64,000 bases of DNA from UBA5189 sp040389445 (GTDB lineage: Bacteria; Chloroflexota; Limnocylindria; Limnocylindrales; CSP1-4). Each line of letters starts with the position of its first letter. Within the stretch, counting starts at the first letter, position 1. A program made the translations under genes and the position numbers. Location: positions 232,905 through 296,904 of the forward strand of contig JAZJZX010000010.1 in NCBI GenBank assembly GCA_040389445.1, written 5' to 3'. Below are positions 33,668 to 42,220 of the stretch, in pieces. The notes beneath the pieces were generated by a model. The model had not been told where the DNA came from. It did no database searches and was given only the letters and a program-made list of their open reading frames with translations.

Positions 33668-35383
33668 CTATTCCCATTCGATCGTCGCCGGCGGTTTCGA
33701 GGAGATGTCGTACACGACCCGGTTGACGCCCGGGACCTCGTTCACGATCCGGGACGAGATCCTGCCCAGGACGTCGTAGGGGAGCTTCGCCCAGTCGGCG
33801 GTCATGCCGTCCTCGGAGGTCACCGCGCGAATGGCGACGACATTCGCGTAGGTGCGCCCGTCGCCCATGACCCCCACGCTGCGGACCGGGGTCAGGATCG
33901 CGAACGACTGCCAGACACTCCGGTACAGGCCCGCTGCCTTGATCTCGTCGATGACGATCCAGTCGGCGTCGCGGAGGGTGTCGAGCCGCTCGGCGGTGAC
34001 CTCCCCGATGATCCGGATGGCGAGGCCCGGGCCCGGGAACGGTTGGCGCTGGACCATGGCGTCGGGCAGACCGAGCTCGGCCCCGACCAGCCGGACTTCG
34101 TCCTTGAACAGGTAGCGGAGCGGCTCGATCAGCTTGAACCGCAGGTCGGCCGGCAGACCGCCGACGTTGTGGTGGGTCTTGATCTTCTGGGCGGTCTTGG
34201 TCTCCGAGGTGGCGCTCTCGATGACATCGGGGTACAGCGTGCCCTGGGTCAGGAAGTCGATCTGGCCGAGCTTGGCGGCCTCCTCCTCGAAGACCCGGAT
34301 GAACTCATCCCCGATGATCTTCCGCTTCTGCTCCGGGTCCTCGACGCCGGCCAGACGGGCGAGGAAGCGCCGCCGGGCATCGACCATCACGAGGCGCATG
34401 CCGAGGTGCTCCTCGAACGTTGCCCGGAGGAGCTCGGACTCCTTCTTGCGCATAAGGCCGTGGTCGACGTAGATGCAGGTGAGGCGGTCGCCAACGGCAC
34501 GGTGCACCAGCGCGGCCGCGACGGCCGAGTCCACGCCTCCCGACAGCGCGCAGATCACGAGGCCGTCGGAGCCGACGACCGCGGCGTGGGCATCGACCCG
34601 GGTCCGGATCTCGGCGACGGTCGATTCGATGAAGTTGGCCGGCGTCCAGGTCGGCCTGGCCCCCGCGATTCCAAGCACGAAATTGCGGAGGACGTCGCGG
34701 CCTCGGGGCGTGTGGGCCACCTCCGGGTGGAACTGGATCCCGTACAGGTTGCGGTCCGGATCGACGAGCCCGGCGAAGGGCGTGGACCCGCTGTGTGCCG
34801 TGGATCGGAAACCCTCCGGCAGGCGGGTGATCGAGTCGCCATGGCTCATCCACACGGGCTGCTCGCGGTCGATGCCGGCGAAGAGCGGGTCCTCGGAGGT
34901 GATCGTCACGGTCGCCGGCCCGTATTCGCGCTTCGAGGCCGGGAGGACGTCCCCGCCCAGCTCGAGCGCCATCAGTTGCGCCCCGTAACAGATGCCCAGG
35001 ACGGGGATCCGGCCGCTCCAGATCGCCGGATCGGGCTTCGGGGCGCCCTCGTCGTAGACGGACATCGGGCCGCCGGACAGGATGATCGCGGTGGCGCCGC
35101 GGGCTTCAATCTCGGCCATCGGCGTGTCGTGCGGCAGGAGCTCGGAGTAGACATTGAGCTCGCGGACGCGGCGTGCGATCAGCTGGGCGAACTGGCTCCC
35201 GAAGTCGAGGATGACCACCGTGCCGTGGTCGCTGGTGGCGGGGCGGTCGGCCACCGCCCGGTCGGGCCCAGGTGCATGAAGCGCGGTTTCAAGGTACGCC
35301 TCGACCTCGGCATCATCCGGGGCGAGGACGCGATGGCCGGCGTTCGCCGCTTCGCCGTGGACCGTCTTGCCCTTGTCCGCCAC
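33668..35383 (-). CDS. guaA: GMP synthase (glutamine-hydrolysing)
   Basis: Converts XMP to GMP using ATP and glutamine. The class I amidotransferase domain has GICYGAQ with the catalytic Cys and the FHPEVAHT His-Glu. The PP-loop ATP pyrophosphatase motif is LSGGVDSAVA. The C-terminal dimerisation domain ends in KPPATIEWE. The start chosen is GTG 35383 with GGAGGG upstream, giving 571 residues. That leaves about 55 residues before the usual VVILDFGSQ beginning, either a real extension or a sign that the start lies further in. Confidence 0.95.
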   Translation of the reverse strand: MADKGKTVHGEAANAGHRVLAPDDAEVEAYLETALHAPGPDRAVADRPATSDHGTVVILDFGSQFAQLIARRVRELNVYSELLPHDTPMAEIEARGATAIILSGGPMSVYDEGAPKPDPAIWSGRIPVLGICYGAQLMALELGGDVLPASKREYGPATVTITSEDPLFAGIDREQPVWMSHGDSITRLPEGFRSTAHSGSTPFAGLVDPDRNLYGIQFHPEVAHTPRGRDVLRNFVLGIAGARPTWTPANFIESTVAEIRTRVDAHAAVVGSDGLVICALSGGVDSAVAAALVHRAVGDRLTCIYVDHGLMRKKESELLRATFEEHLGMRLVMVDARRRFLARLAGVEDPEQKRKIIGDEFIRVFEEEAAKLGQIDFLTQGTLYPDVIESATSETKTAQKIKTHHNVGGLPADLRFKLIEPLRYLFKDEVRLVGAELGLPDAMVQRQPFPGPGLAIRIIGEVTAERLDTLRDADWIVIDEIKAAGLYRSVWQSFAILTPVRSVGVMGDGRTYANVVAIRAVTSEDGMTADWAKLPYDVLGRISSRIVNEVPGVNRVVYDISSKPPATIEWE

Positions 35384-35471
35384 GCTCGATGCCGCCCTCC
35401 ACTCCACGCCCTTCGGGCGGTCCCAGCTCGTCCCGGGCAGTGTACCGGGCCGGCGGACTACCCTTCGCTTC

Positions 35472-35879
35472 ATGGCAGCCAGTCGTTTCCCGATTCGCAT
35501 CGGGGCCCGCTCGCGCGGCATCGTTCGACTTCTGTTCGGAGCGACACCCGATTCGGCCTGGGCCGACGTCGGGCCCGCTAGCCTACGTGCGCAGTTCGGG
35601 CGATTCGCGTTCGATACGCCGCTCGAGAATGTCGCTTCGTGGCGCATCGAGGGCCCATTCCGATGGATCACGGCCATCGGCGTGCGCATGAGCGTGCGTC
35701 ATCGCGATGTGTCCTTCGCCGGGAGCCCGCACGGCGGCGTGAGGCTGGATTTCCGCGTCCCCGTCCGCTGGGGCAAACTCCTGGTGCCCGCGTTCTACGC
35801 GGGAGTGGACGATCTCGACGGGTTCGCCGCGGCACTGTCCGCGCTCGGGGTCCCCGGCACGGACGCCCGGCGGGGCTGA
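35472..35879 (+). CDS. Hypothetical protein, 135 residues
   Basis: Starts at ATG 35472, divergent from guaA. A beta-rich protein (RFAFDTPLENVASWRIEGPF, GVRLDFRVPVRWGKLLVPAF) ending in a helix DLDGFAAALSALGV. Similar short proteins occur in actinobacteria, but I cannot name a family. No membrane segment. Confidence 0.7.
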   Translation: MAASRFPIRIGARSRGIVRLLFGATPDSAWADVGPASLRAQFGRFAFDTPLENVASWRIEGPFRWITAIGVRMSVRHRDVSFAGSPHGGVRLDFRVPVRWGKLLVPAFYAGVDDLDGFAAALSALGVPGTDARRG

Positions 35880-36003
35880 CCGCTCGCGGGTTTCGGGCGC
35901 TGCTCGCGGGTGTCGCCGCGTGGCTGCTCTCGGTTTTCGAGCGCTGGCCGCGGGTGTCGGACGCTTGCCGCGGGTTTCGCCGCGCAGCCGCTCGACGTCG
36001 AGC
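35880..36003. repeat. Degenerate GC-rich direct repeats
   Basis: Imperfect repeats of CGCGGGTGTCG/CGCGGGTTTCG separated by GCTCTCGG-like spacers fill the gap after the 135-residue gene. No gene seen. Confidence 0.5.
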
Positions 36004-36468
36004 CTAGTCCCTGTTGCGCATCGCCTCCGCGGCCATGTCGAAATACTGGAGCAGGCGCACGGCAACAGGCGATGGCGGATCCATGTGGGCCACGGCCGCG
36101 CGCATGGCCGTCAGCCAGCGATCGCGCGCGGCCGGATCGATCGTGAAGGCCATGTGGCGCATGTACAACCGCGGGTGCCCGCGTTCGTCGTTGTAGGTCG
36201 TGGGGCCGCCCCAGTATTGGGCGAGGAAGAGCGCGAGGCGATGCCGGGCCCCGATGAGGTCCGCCTGGTCCGGATAGAGGGCGAGGAGCTCCGGATCCGC
36301 CTCGACGCCCTGGTAGAAACGATCCACCAGGCCCTCGAAGAACGGCATGCCGCCTGCCTCCTCGAAGACGCTGCGGCGCGCCGGCGTCCGGTCGAGGGTC
36401 GGCTGGTAGAGGTCGCCGGACGCGGTTTCGTCGGGCCGGGCGGGGCGGACGGGCAGGTGTTCTGGCAT
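36004..36468 (-). CDS. Truncated haemoglobin, group II (GlbO-like)
   Basis: 154 residues. The haem-binding globin core is clear: MPFFEGLVDRFYQGVEADPE, then ALFLAQYWGGPTTYNDERGH, and PRLYMRHMAFTID with the proximal His in the RH pair. Binds O2 or NO; members take part in aerobic respiration or NO handling. An N-terminal extension of about 30 residues is not part of the fold. Confidence 0.93.
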   Translation of the reverse strand: MPEHLPVRPARPDETASGDLYQPTLDRTPARRSVFEEAGGMPFFEGLVDRFYQGVEADPELLALYPDQADLIGARHRLALFLAQYWGGPTTYNDERGHPRLYMRHMAFTIDPAARDRWLTAMRAAVAHMDPPSPVAVRLLQYFDMAAEAMRNRD

Positions 36469-36632
36469 CGCCGGGGAGTGTACGACCGAGGCGGCTGGTC
36501 GGTCCGCCGGGGGCGGCCGCCGAGCCCGCCGGGGCCGCCGCCGAGCCCGACGGGGGCTGCCGCTCAGCCGGCTGGTAGATGCCGCTGAGCCCGCCGGTCG
36601 ATACCTGGGCTCAGCCCGCCGGGGGCTGCCGC
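36469..36632. repeat. GC-rich repeats between globin and oxidoreductase genes
   Basis: Contains several copies of GCCGCCGGGGGCTGCCGCTC-like sequence. No coding region supported. Confidence 0.5.
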
Positions 36633-36983
36633 TCAGCCCACACGTCGAAGCCGGAAGCCCTGACCCCGGCCGAGGCGCTCTGCCGGCGTGCCGTACTTGA
36701 GGATCATGGCCGAGACGGCGCGGGCAGCCTCGGCATCATCCAGTGGCTCGGCGACGGCTTCCCAGGAGCGTTCCCCGATCGTCAGGCCGCAGTGCGGATC
36801 GACCTCGAGATTGCGTGCCCAATCGGCATCGGGTTCGCCGGACGCCACGAGCAGGGAGCCATCCGCTTCCTCGATGAAGCCGACCGCGACGGCGATCGCG
36901 CGCCGACTGACGCGCCCCCGGGTCGTGATCCGGACGACCTTCCCCCACTCGGTGAGCTGAGTCCCGATCTCGACCGTGCTCAG
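36633..36983 (-). CDS. Deazaflavin (F420)-dependent oxidoreductase-like protein with CTG start
   Basis: 116 residues. The frame reads STVEIGTQLTEWGKVVRITT, then GEPDADWARNLEVDPHCGLT and GERSWEAVAEPL, which fits the small split-beta-barrel proteins of the DUF385/Ddn type that bind F420. There is no ATG, GTG or TTG at the right place. The best start is CTG 36983, whose last two bases belong to the TGA stop of guaB3 (CTGA), so reinitiation after that gene is likely. If translation began at the in-frame GTG near 36851 the N-terminal strand would be lost. Confidence 0.72.
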   Translation of the reverse strand: MSTVEIGTQLTEWGKVVRITTRGRVSRRAIAVAVGFIEEADGSLLVASGEPDADWARNLEVDPHCGLTIGERSWEAVAEPLDDAEAARAVSAMILKYGTPAERLGRGQGFRLRRVG

Positions 36984-38167
36984 CGACCCCGCTGCCAGGA
37001 CTTGCCCTCGGTTGCGACCGACGGCGCGTACACGATCTCGACCTGCTGCATCTCACGGATGGTGCGTGCGCCGAGCGCGGCCATCGACTGGCGGAGGGCG
37101 CCCATCAGGTTCTGCGACCCATCGGTGACGCCGGCCGGACCGAACAGGATCACCTCGAGCGACCCGACCGTCCCGACCTTGATCCGGGTGCCCCGCGGCA
37201 GGACGGCCGACGGCGCGGCCATCCCCCAGTTGACGCCGCGACCGGGCGCCTCCGCGGCGCGGGCGAGAGGGCTCCCCAGCATCACGACGTCCGCTCCTGC
37301 GGCAATGGCCTTGGCGAGTTCCCCGCCCCGGCGCATGCCGCCGTCGGCAACCACCGGAACGTATCGGCCGGTCCGCTCGAGATAGGCATCGCGTGCCCCG
37401 GCCACATCGGCAACGGCCGTGACCTGCGGAATGCCGATTCCGAGTACCTCGCGCGTCGTGCAGGCGGCACCGGGCCCCACCCCGACGAACACGGCGGCGG
37501 CACCCTGCTCCATGAGCTGGAACGCGGCCTCGGCATTGGTCGTGTTGCCGACCGCCACGGGGATCGGCATGAACCGGGTGAACTCCTCGAGCGACAGCGG
37601 GTCGTAGCCGGACGCGAGGTGGCGCGCAGACGAAACCTGCGACTGGACGAGGAACAGGTCGGCGCCGTGTTCGGCGCAGAACGGGCCCCACTTGCGAGCG
37701 GCACCGGGCGTGGCAGCCACGGCGGCCCTGGATCCAGCCGCGTGGATTTCCTCGAGGCGCTTCGCGACGAGTTCCTCGCGAATCGGGGGGCCGTACGCCT
37801 CGGTGAGGACGTGCTGGACCTCCTCATCCGAGGCGGAGGCGATCTGCCCGAGGATCTCGGACGGATCGTCATAGCGGGTCTGGACGCCCTCGAGGTTGAG
37901 GACCGCGAGGCCGCCGAGCCGCGCCAGCGCCCCGGCAAAGGCCGGATCGACGACCGCGTCCATGGCCGAGGCAAGCACCGGGATGGTCAGATCGATGCCG
38001 CAGAACGACTGGGCGAGATCGACGTCGGCCGGCTCGATCGTGCTGGTGCCCGGCGCCAGGGATACGTCCTCGAAGCCGTAGGTGGCTCGAATGCCGTCCA
38101 GCTTCGACCGCAGGACGGGAAGCGACAGCGAGGTCGATGCGCCGCGCTGGTCGATCATTCGGGGCAC
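36980..38167 (-). CDS. guaB3: GuaB3-type IMP dehydrogenase-related protein
   Basis: 395 residues without the CBS domains of canonical GuaB. Catalytic barrel with ASAMDAVVD near 66, the active-site loop VGPGAACTTREVLGIG with its Cys, VVADGGMRRGGELAKAIAAG and MLGSPLARAAEAPGRG, closely following GuaB3. IMP dehydrogenase makes XMP from IMP with NAD+; guaA, the next step, lies a few kilobases away. Some GuaB3 proteins have been reported to act as GMP reductases, so the exact reaction is unsure. Followed by the coupled oxidoreductase. Confidence 0.92.
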   Translation of the reverse strand: MPRMIDQRGASTSLSLPVLRSKLDGIRATYGFEDVSLAPGTSTIEPADVDLAQSFCGIDLTIPVLASAMDAVVDPAFAGALARLGGLAVLNLEGVQTRYDDPSEILGQIASASDEEVQHVLTEAYGPPIREELVAKRLEEIHAAGSRAAVAATPGAARKWGPFCAEHGADLFLVQSQVSSARHLASGYDPLSLEEFTRFMPIPVAVGNTTNAEAAFQLMEQGAAAVFVGVGPGAACTTREVLGIGIPQVTAVADVAGARDAYLERTGRYVPVVADGGMRRGGELAKAIAAGADVVMLGSPLARAAEAPGRGVNWGMAAPSAVLPRGTRIKVGTVGSLEVILFGPAGVTDGSQNLMGALRQSMAALGARTIREMQQVEIVYAPSVATEGKSWQRGR

Positions 38168-38297
38168 CTCGTGACGCGCCGGCTGGGTGTCCGGAAGTCT
38201 ACCAGCGAGGCGGCATCGGACGATCAGGTCGGGATTCGGGAGGTGGGACCGGGTCGAAGGGCTTGGGGCCCGGGAAGGTGATCAGGCCGGGCGGTGA

Positions 38298-38774
38298 TCA
38301 GGTCGGGTCCGGCAGTCGGAACGTCGCGGCGCGGTCCGGGTTGGCGACCAGCCAGACCACCATGTCGATCGCTCGCTGATAGGCGGGCCAGGTCACCAGC
38401 TCCTTCGCGGCCTCGGGGGCGAGCCACTGGAACGCGTCGTGCTCATCGGAGATCACCACTTCGGCTCCCGGCCGTACGCGCGCCGCAAAGACGGCCTCGC
38501 ACAGCAGCGTGTCCAGATCGGCGGCATGGAACCAGTTGACGATGTCGGTCTCCATGAACGCCTCGAAATCGGACGGCCCGAGGGCCGTCTCCTCGGCGAC
38601 CTCGCGCAGGGCCCCTGCAACGATCCGTTCGCCGACCTCGAGCCTGCCCGTAACGCATTGCCAGAGTCCCGGGTAGAGGCGGCCCGCGGCGCGGCGGATC
38701 AGCAGGATCTCCAACCCACCATCGCCACCGGCGCGGAACAGCCAGGTGGCAACGAGGTCCGGTCTGGCCCCCAT
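38298..38774 (-). CDS. Nudix hydrolase
   Basis: 158 residues. The Nudix box reads GRLEVGERIVAGALREVAEETAL, matching Gx5Ex7REUxEE with the final Gly replaced by Thr. It probably hydrolyses a nucleoside diphosphate derivative; substrate unknown. Its ATG overlaps the stop of the DinB gene (TGATG), so the two are coupled. Confidence 0.9.
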   Translation of the reverse strand: MGARPDLVATWLFRAGGDGGLEILLIRRAAGRLYPGLWQCVTGRLEVGERIVAGALREVAEETALGPSDFEAFMETDIVNWFHAADLDTLLCEAVFAARVRPGAEVVISDEHDAFQWLAPEAAKELVTWPAYQRAIDMVVWLVANPDRAATFRLPDPT

Positions 38775-39484
38775 CAGGCGGGCTCCCCGCCGCCATGCTC
38801 GCCGCGGAGTGCCTCCCTGGCGCCCATCTCGCTCCCGCCGGGCTCGCTGCCGCCGGGCTCAGCACCGTCGCGCCGACTCGCGCCGGGCTGCCCGCCGCCC
38901 GGCTCGCTGCGGAGTGCCTCGGCGATCCCGTGGAGCTGCTCCAGGTGCATCAGGTCGTGGACCGCGGCGAAGAGGAGCCACTCGCCGCACCGCAGGCGAC
39001 CGACCTGGGGATGCTCCAGGGGGCATGGTTCCTCCTCATGCCCGGCGATCGAGCGGCCCGCTCGCTCCACGATCCGCTGGCTCGCGCCAAGCCGACGGAC
39101 GAGTGCCTCGCGCCCGAGGCCGCGCGTACCTGGGATCCCCGGTACGACGCTCGGGGCTTCGGGCGGGAACTTGCCGGTCGCGGCGAGCGCGCCGGCCATG
39201 GCGAGTCCCGCGCGCGAGTCCGCATCGTGGCCGATCGCCTCGGCCACGTTCCAGTCACCCTCGCCGCCTGGTGCGGCAAACGCCGGTTCCGGCAGTGCTT
39301 CGACGATCGCCACCAGGGCCTGCGCGATCGCCCCGAGCTGGGCGACCACCCGCTCCGCGCTCCCGGGGCCGGCCCGGCGACGCACTTCGCGGCGCACGGA
39401 GATGAACTTGCCGGCCTCGATCCCGCGAAATGCGGCCACCGCATCGGGCGCCCCGGGTTCGATTTCGTCGAGCCAGTCGGTCAT
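38774..39484 (-). CDS. DinB superfamily protein
   Basis: 236 residues from ATG 39484. A four-helix bundle with HDADSRAGLAMAGALA in the middle and AAVHDLMHLEQLHGI near the C-terminus, where the metal-binding His residues of DinB/mycothiol transferase-like proteins lie. The last 50 residues are low-complexity (PGGGQPGASRRDGAEPGGSE), coded by an expanded GC-rich repeat. Reactions of the family include thiol transfer; the substrate here is unknown. The reading frame stays open upstream through the minisatellite, which is not coding. Confidence 0.8.
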   Translation of the reverse strand: MTDWLDEIEPGAPDAVAAFRGIEAGKFISVRREVRRRAGPGSAERVVAQLGAIAQALVAIVEALPEPAFAAPGGEGDWNVAEAIGHDADSRAGLAMAGALAATGKFPPEAPSVVPGIPGTRGLGREALVRRLGASQRIVERAGRSIAGHEEEPCPLEHPQVGRLRCGEWLLFAAVHDLMHLEQLHGIAEALRSEPGGGQPGASRRDGAEPGGSEPGGSEMGAREALRGEHGGGEPA

Positions 39485-39570
39485 CGTCGGATCATAGGCC
39501 GGGCCGGTCGCACCGGACACGCCGGACGTGCCACGGCGCCCCACCGCCGCCCGGCACGAACTCGCCGGCC

Positions 39571-39986
39571 CGGCACGGCACCGCCCCGGTGATGCGGCGA
39601 CGGCCCCGGTGATGCGGGCCCGCCCGGCACGGCACCGCCCCGGTGATGCGGCGACGGCCCCGGTGATGCGGGCCCGCCCGGCACGGCACCGCCCCGGTGA
39701 TGCGGCGACGGCCCCGGTGATGCGGGCCCGCCCGGCACGGCACCGCCCCGGTGATGCGGCGACGGCCCCGGTGATGCGGGCCCGNNNNNNNNNNNNNNNN
39801 NNNNNNNNNNNNNNNNNNNNNNNNNNNNNNNNNNNNNNNNNNNNNNNNNNNNNNNNNNNNNNNNNNNNNNNNNNNNNNNNNNNNGCGACGGCCCCGGTGA
39901 TGCGGGCCCGCCCGGCACGGCACCGCCCCGGTGATGCGGGCCCGCCCGGCACGGCACCGCCCCGGTGATGCGGCGACGGCCCCGGT
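39571..39986. repeat. 54-bp minisatellite, broken by an assembly gap
   Basis: Units beginning CGGCACGGCACCGCCCCGG start at 39571, 39625, 39679 and 39733, exactly 54 bp apart. Partial units follow after the gap. Each unit contains two copies of CCCCGGTGATGCGG. As 54 is a multiple of 3, frames stay open across it on both strands, producing false ORFs. The true copy number is unknown. Confidence 0.92.
39785..39884. other. Assembly gap (100 N)
   Basis: Exactly 100 N inside the minisatellite. This is the usual placeholder for a scaffold gap of unknown size. Confidence 0.98.
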
Positions 39987-40241
39987 GATGCGGCAAACGC
40001 ATCATTCTCCTCGCGATTGAGCGTGTCACACAGACGGATCCGTCGGTTTCGCGTGCGCGACAAGCGTGCTCGATACCGGAATGCGCTCGGAAACGCATCA
40101 GCCCGGCGCGGGCGCGCGACCCGGCGCGGGGGCGCGATCGGCCGCGGGCGCGGGGGGAGGAGGCGCAACCCGGCGCAGCACGCCGCGATCTGCCGCCGGG
40201 CAACCGTCACAGCGAGCCGACCGCGGGCCTCCCGCCGCGAT
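39987..40241. other. Non-coding region downstream of the MFS gene
   Basis: GC-rich with scattered GGCGCGGGCGCG-like simple sequence. No supported gene or structured element seen. Confidence 0.5.
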
Positions 40242-41516
40242 TTACCGTCGGCCGCCGGCCATTCGGACCGCATCCGGCCGCGAACGAAGCCGCCACATGG
40301 CGATGACACCGACGAGCGGCCCCAATGCCAGCGATCCGAACGCAAGCCGCCAGCCGGTGCCGTCGCCCGGATCGAGGGCGCCCACGGACAGGATGGTCGC
40401 CGCGGTCAGCACGAACCCGACGGCCGTCTGGAGCGACAGCGCCGACCCGGCAGTCCCGGGTGGAGACAGCTCCGAGACGGCCGCGGAAAACTGCGCCGAG
40501 TCGGCCACGACCGTGATGCCCCAGACAACAGCCAGCCCCAGGACGAGCGCGGGTGGACCACCGAACGTGAACCCGACCAGCACCGCGCAGGTCCCGCTCG
40601 CGACCATCGCCACGATCGTGACCGTCGTCCGCCCAAAGCGATCGGACAGCAGTCCGGCAACCACGCAGCCGATCCCGCCGGCGGCGACGACCGCAAACGC
40701 CGCCAGGGCCGCGGATGCCGCATCGCCGGCGCCGGATACCGAGAAGCTGGCAGCAAGGAACAGGGGCACCCACGTCCACATCGCGAAGAGCTCCCACATG
40801 TGGCCGAGATACCCGATGTTGGCGAGTCTGACTGACGGTTCGGCGAACGCGCGAGCGGCAATCCGCAGGCTGAACCGGGGCGACGGCGCATCGAACGGTC
40901 CGGGGCCCGCGCCCGTGAGCACCACTGCCCCGCCCAGGAACGCCGCCACGGACGTCCAGGTGACGATCATCCGCCAGTCGGCACCGGCCAGCGAGCCGAA
41001 GGCCCGAAAGAGATGCGGAAGGGCGGTGCCGACCACCAGGGCACCGATGAGCACGCCGATCGCCATGCCCCGACCCGCCCGGAACCAGCCGGACACCAGC
41101 TTCATGCCGACCGGGTAGACACCGGCGATGCCGGCTCCGGTCATGAACCGGAACGGCAGGGCAGAGATCGGGTCGGTCGCGATCCAGGCGAAACCCAGGT
41201 TCGCCACCGCGGTGATCACCGCGCCCCAGAAGAAGAGCCGGTCGCCGCGGATGACGTCGGCTGCCCCGGACACCGCGAGGACCAGCGCCCCGACCGCGAA
41301 GCCGATCTGCACCGCGACCGTGAGCATCGCGACCTCGAGGCCCTGGAACTGCCAGTCGAGACGGAGCAGCGGGGTCACGGCCGAGGAACTGAACCACGGC
41401 GCCTCGGCGAGCAGGATGCCGATCGAGAGCACGAACAGGACGCGCCAGCGCCCGGCCGGCTCAGCGCCCGGTTCGGCCAGTTCGGTGGCGGCGGAAGAAG
41501 CAAGGGACGCTGCCAT
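40242..41516 (-). CDS. Major facilitator superfamily transporter
   Basis: 424 residues with about twelve hydrophobic helices. The loop 2-3 region reads VSGAADVIRGDRLFFWG and the TM8-9 loop has the better MFS motif GLLSDRFGRTTVTIV. TM5 contains VYPVGMKLVSGWF. Substrate unknown; the closest general look is that of antiporter-type MFS proteins. No neighbouring gene indicates the ligand. Confidence 0.9.
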   Translation of the reverse strand: MAASLASSAATELAEPGAEPAGRWRVLFVLSIGILLAEAPWFSSSAVTPLLRLDWQFQGLEVAMLTVAVQIGFAVGALVLAVSGAADVIRGDRLFFWGAVITAVANLGFAWIATDPISALPFRFMTGAGIAGVYPVGMKLVSGWFRAGRGMAIGVLIGALVVGTALPHLFRAFGSLAGADWRMIVTWTSVAAFLGGAVVLTGAGPGPFDAPSPRFSLRIAARAFAEPSVRLANIGYLGHMWELFAMWTWVPLFLAASFSVSGAGDAASAALAAFAVVAAGGIGCVVAGLLSDRFGRTTVTIVAMVASGTCAVLVGFTFGGPPALVLGLAVVWGITVVADSAQFSAAVSELSPPGTAGSALSLQTAVGFVLTAATILSVGALDPGDGTGWRLAFGSLALGPLVGVIAMWRLRSRPDAVRMAGGRR

Positions 41517-41524
41517 CGGACTTG

Positions 41525-41737
41525 CTACCGGTTGCTGCGAATCTCGATCACCGACCTATCCTCGCCGAGCACGTCCGTGATGCAGGCCACGTTGGCGTGG
41601 TCGATACGATCACGCTGACTCGCGCGCGGGAGGATCAGGTGGGCGGGACACCGCCCGACACGCCCGTTGCCGTCGATGAATGGATGGATCGTCTCGAATC
41701 GGGCGTGGGCGATCGCCGCCTGGGCAACCGGCGGCAC
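41525..41737 (-). pseudogene. Fic domain remnant
   Basis: 70 residues with the Fic core AHARFETIHPFIDGNGRVGR, where His and the anion-binding loop are intact. The sequence that normally precedes it (about 150 residues) is missing, because the DarA gene ends directly upstream. What follows RVGR loses similarity to the family, suggesting a frameshift. The enzyme cannot be functional as AMP transferase in this form. Confidence 0.75.
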
Positions 41738-41740
41738 GAT

Positions 41741-42070
41741 TTACAGCCGCTCGAACCGTTCCACGGGAAGCACGAAGACCGTGGCCCCGCCGACCTCGAC
41801 CTCCAGCGGGTAGGGCATGAAGAACTCGCCCGGCTCCATGATCGGCGGCATCGGGTTGACGACCTGGGTCCGCGACGTGCAGGTCTCGCGAATGATCCCC
41901 AGGATCTCCTCTACCCGCTCCTCGTCCGCCCCGGCGATCACCGTCGCGTTCGACTGCTTGAGGAAGCCGCCCGACGACTGGAGCCGTGTGGCGCGGTGGT
42001 CCTTCTCCAGCAACGCGTCCACGAGCGCGCCCGCATCCTCGTTATGGACGATCGCGACGATGAGCTTCAT
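41741..42070 (-). CDS. darA: Cyclic di-AMP receptor DarA/PstA-like (DUF970)
   Basis: 109 residues. PII-like fold: KLIVAIVHNEDAGALVDALL, RATRLQSSGGFLKQSNATVI, GADEERVEEILGIIRETC and a C-terminal GATVFVLPVERFERL. The RATRL..GGFL..GN/SNAT signature is the nucleotide-binding core of this trimeric receptor. The output of the pathway is unknown in most bacteria. Its stop is 3 bp from the Fic remnant. Confidence 0.92.
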   Translation of the reverse strand: MKLIVAIVHNEDAGALVDALLEKDHRATRLQSSGGFLKQSNATVIAGADEERVEEILGIIRETCTSRTQVVNPMPPIMEPGEFFMPYPLEVEVGGATVFVLPVERFERL

Positions 42071-42220
42071 GGCGCGGAGTATAGGCCCGGGAGCACGATG
42101 AAACGACCGCCCAACGTCGACCCGACCACGGTCGCGGTGTACGATGCGGCGCGTGCCCCGGGGCGCGGCAATGCGATCGACGCCGACCTTCGCGGGTCGC
42201 CCATACCGTCAGGAGTGACC

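Noticed and set aside
39571..39986. CRISPR-like regular spacing
   Set aside because: The units are identical along their whole 54 bp, with no unique spacers, and no cas gene is present.
38774..40345. A 523-codon ORF spanning the N run, seemingly a repeat protein fused to DinB
   Set aside because: The frame stays open only because the 54-bp repeat is a multiple of 3, and it crosses an assembly gap. The DinB family starts at ATG 39484.
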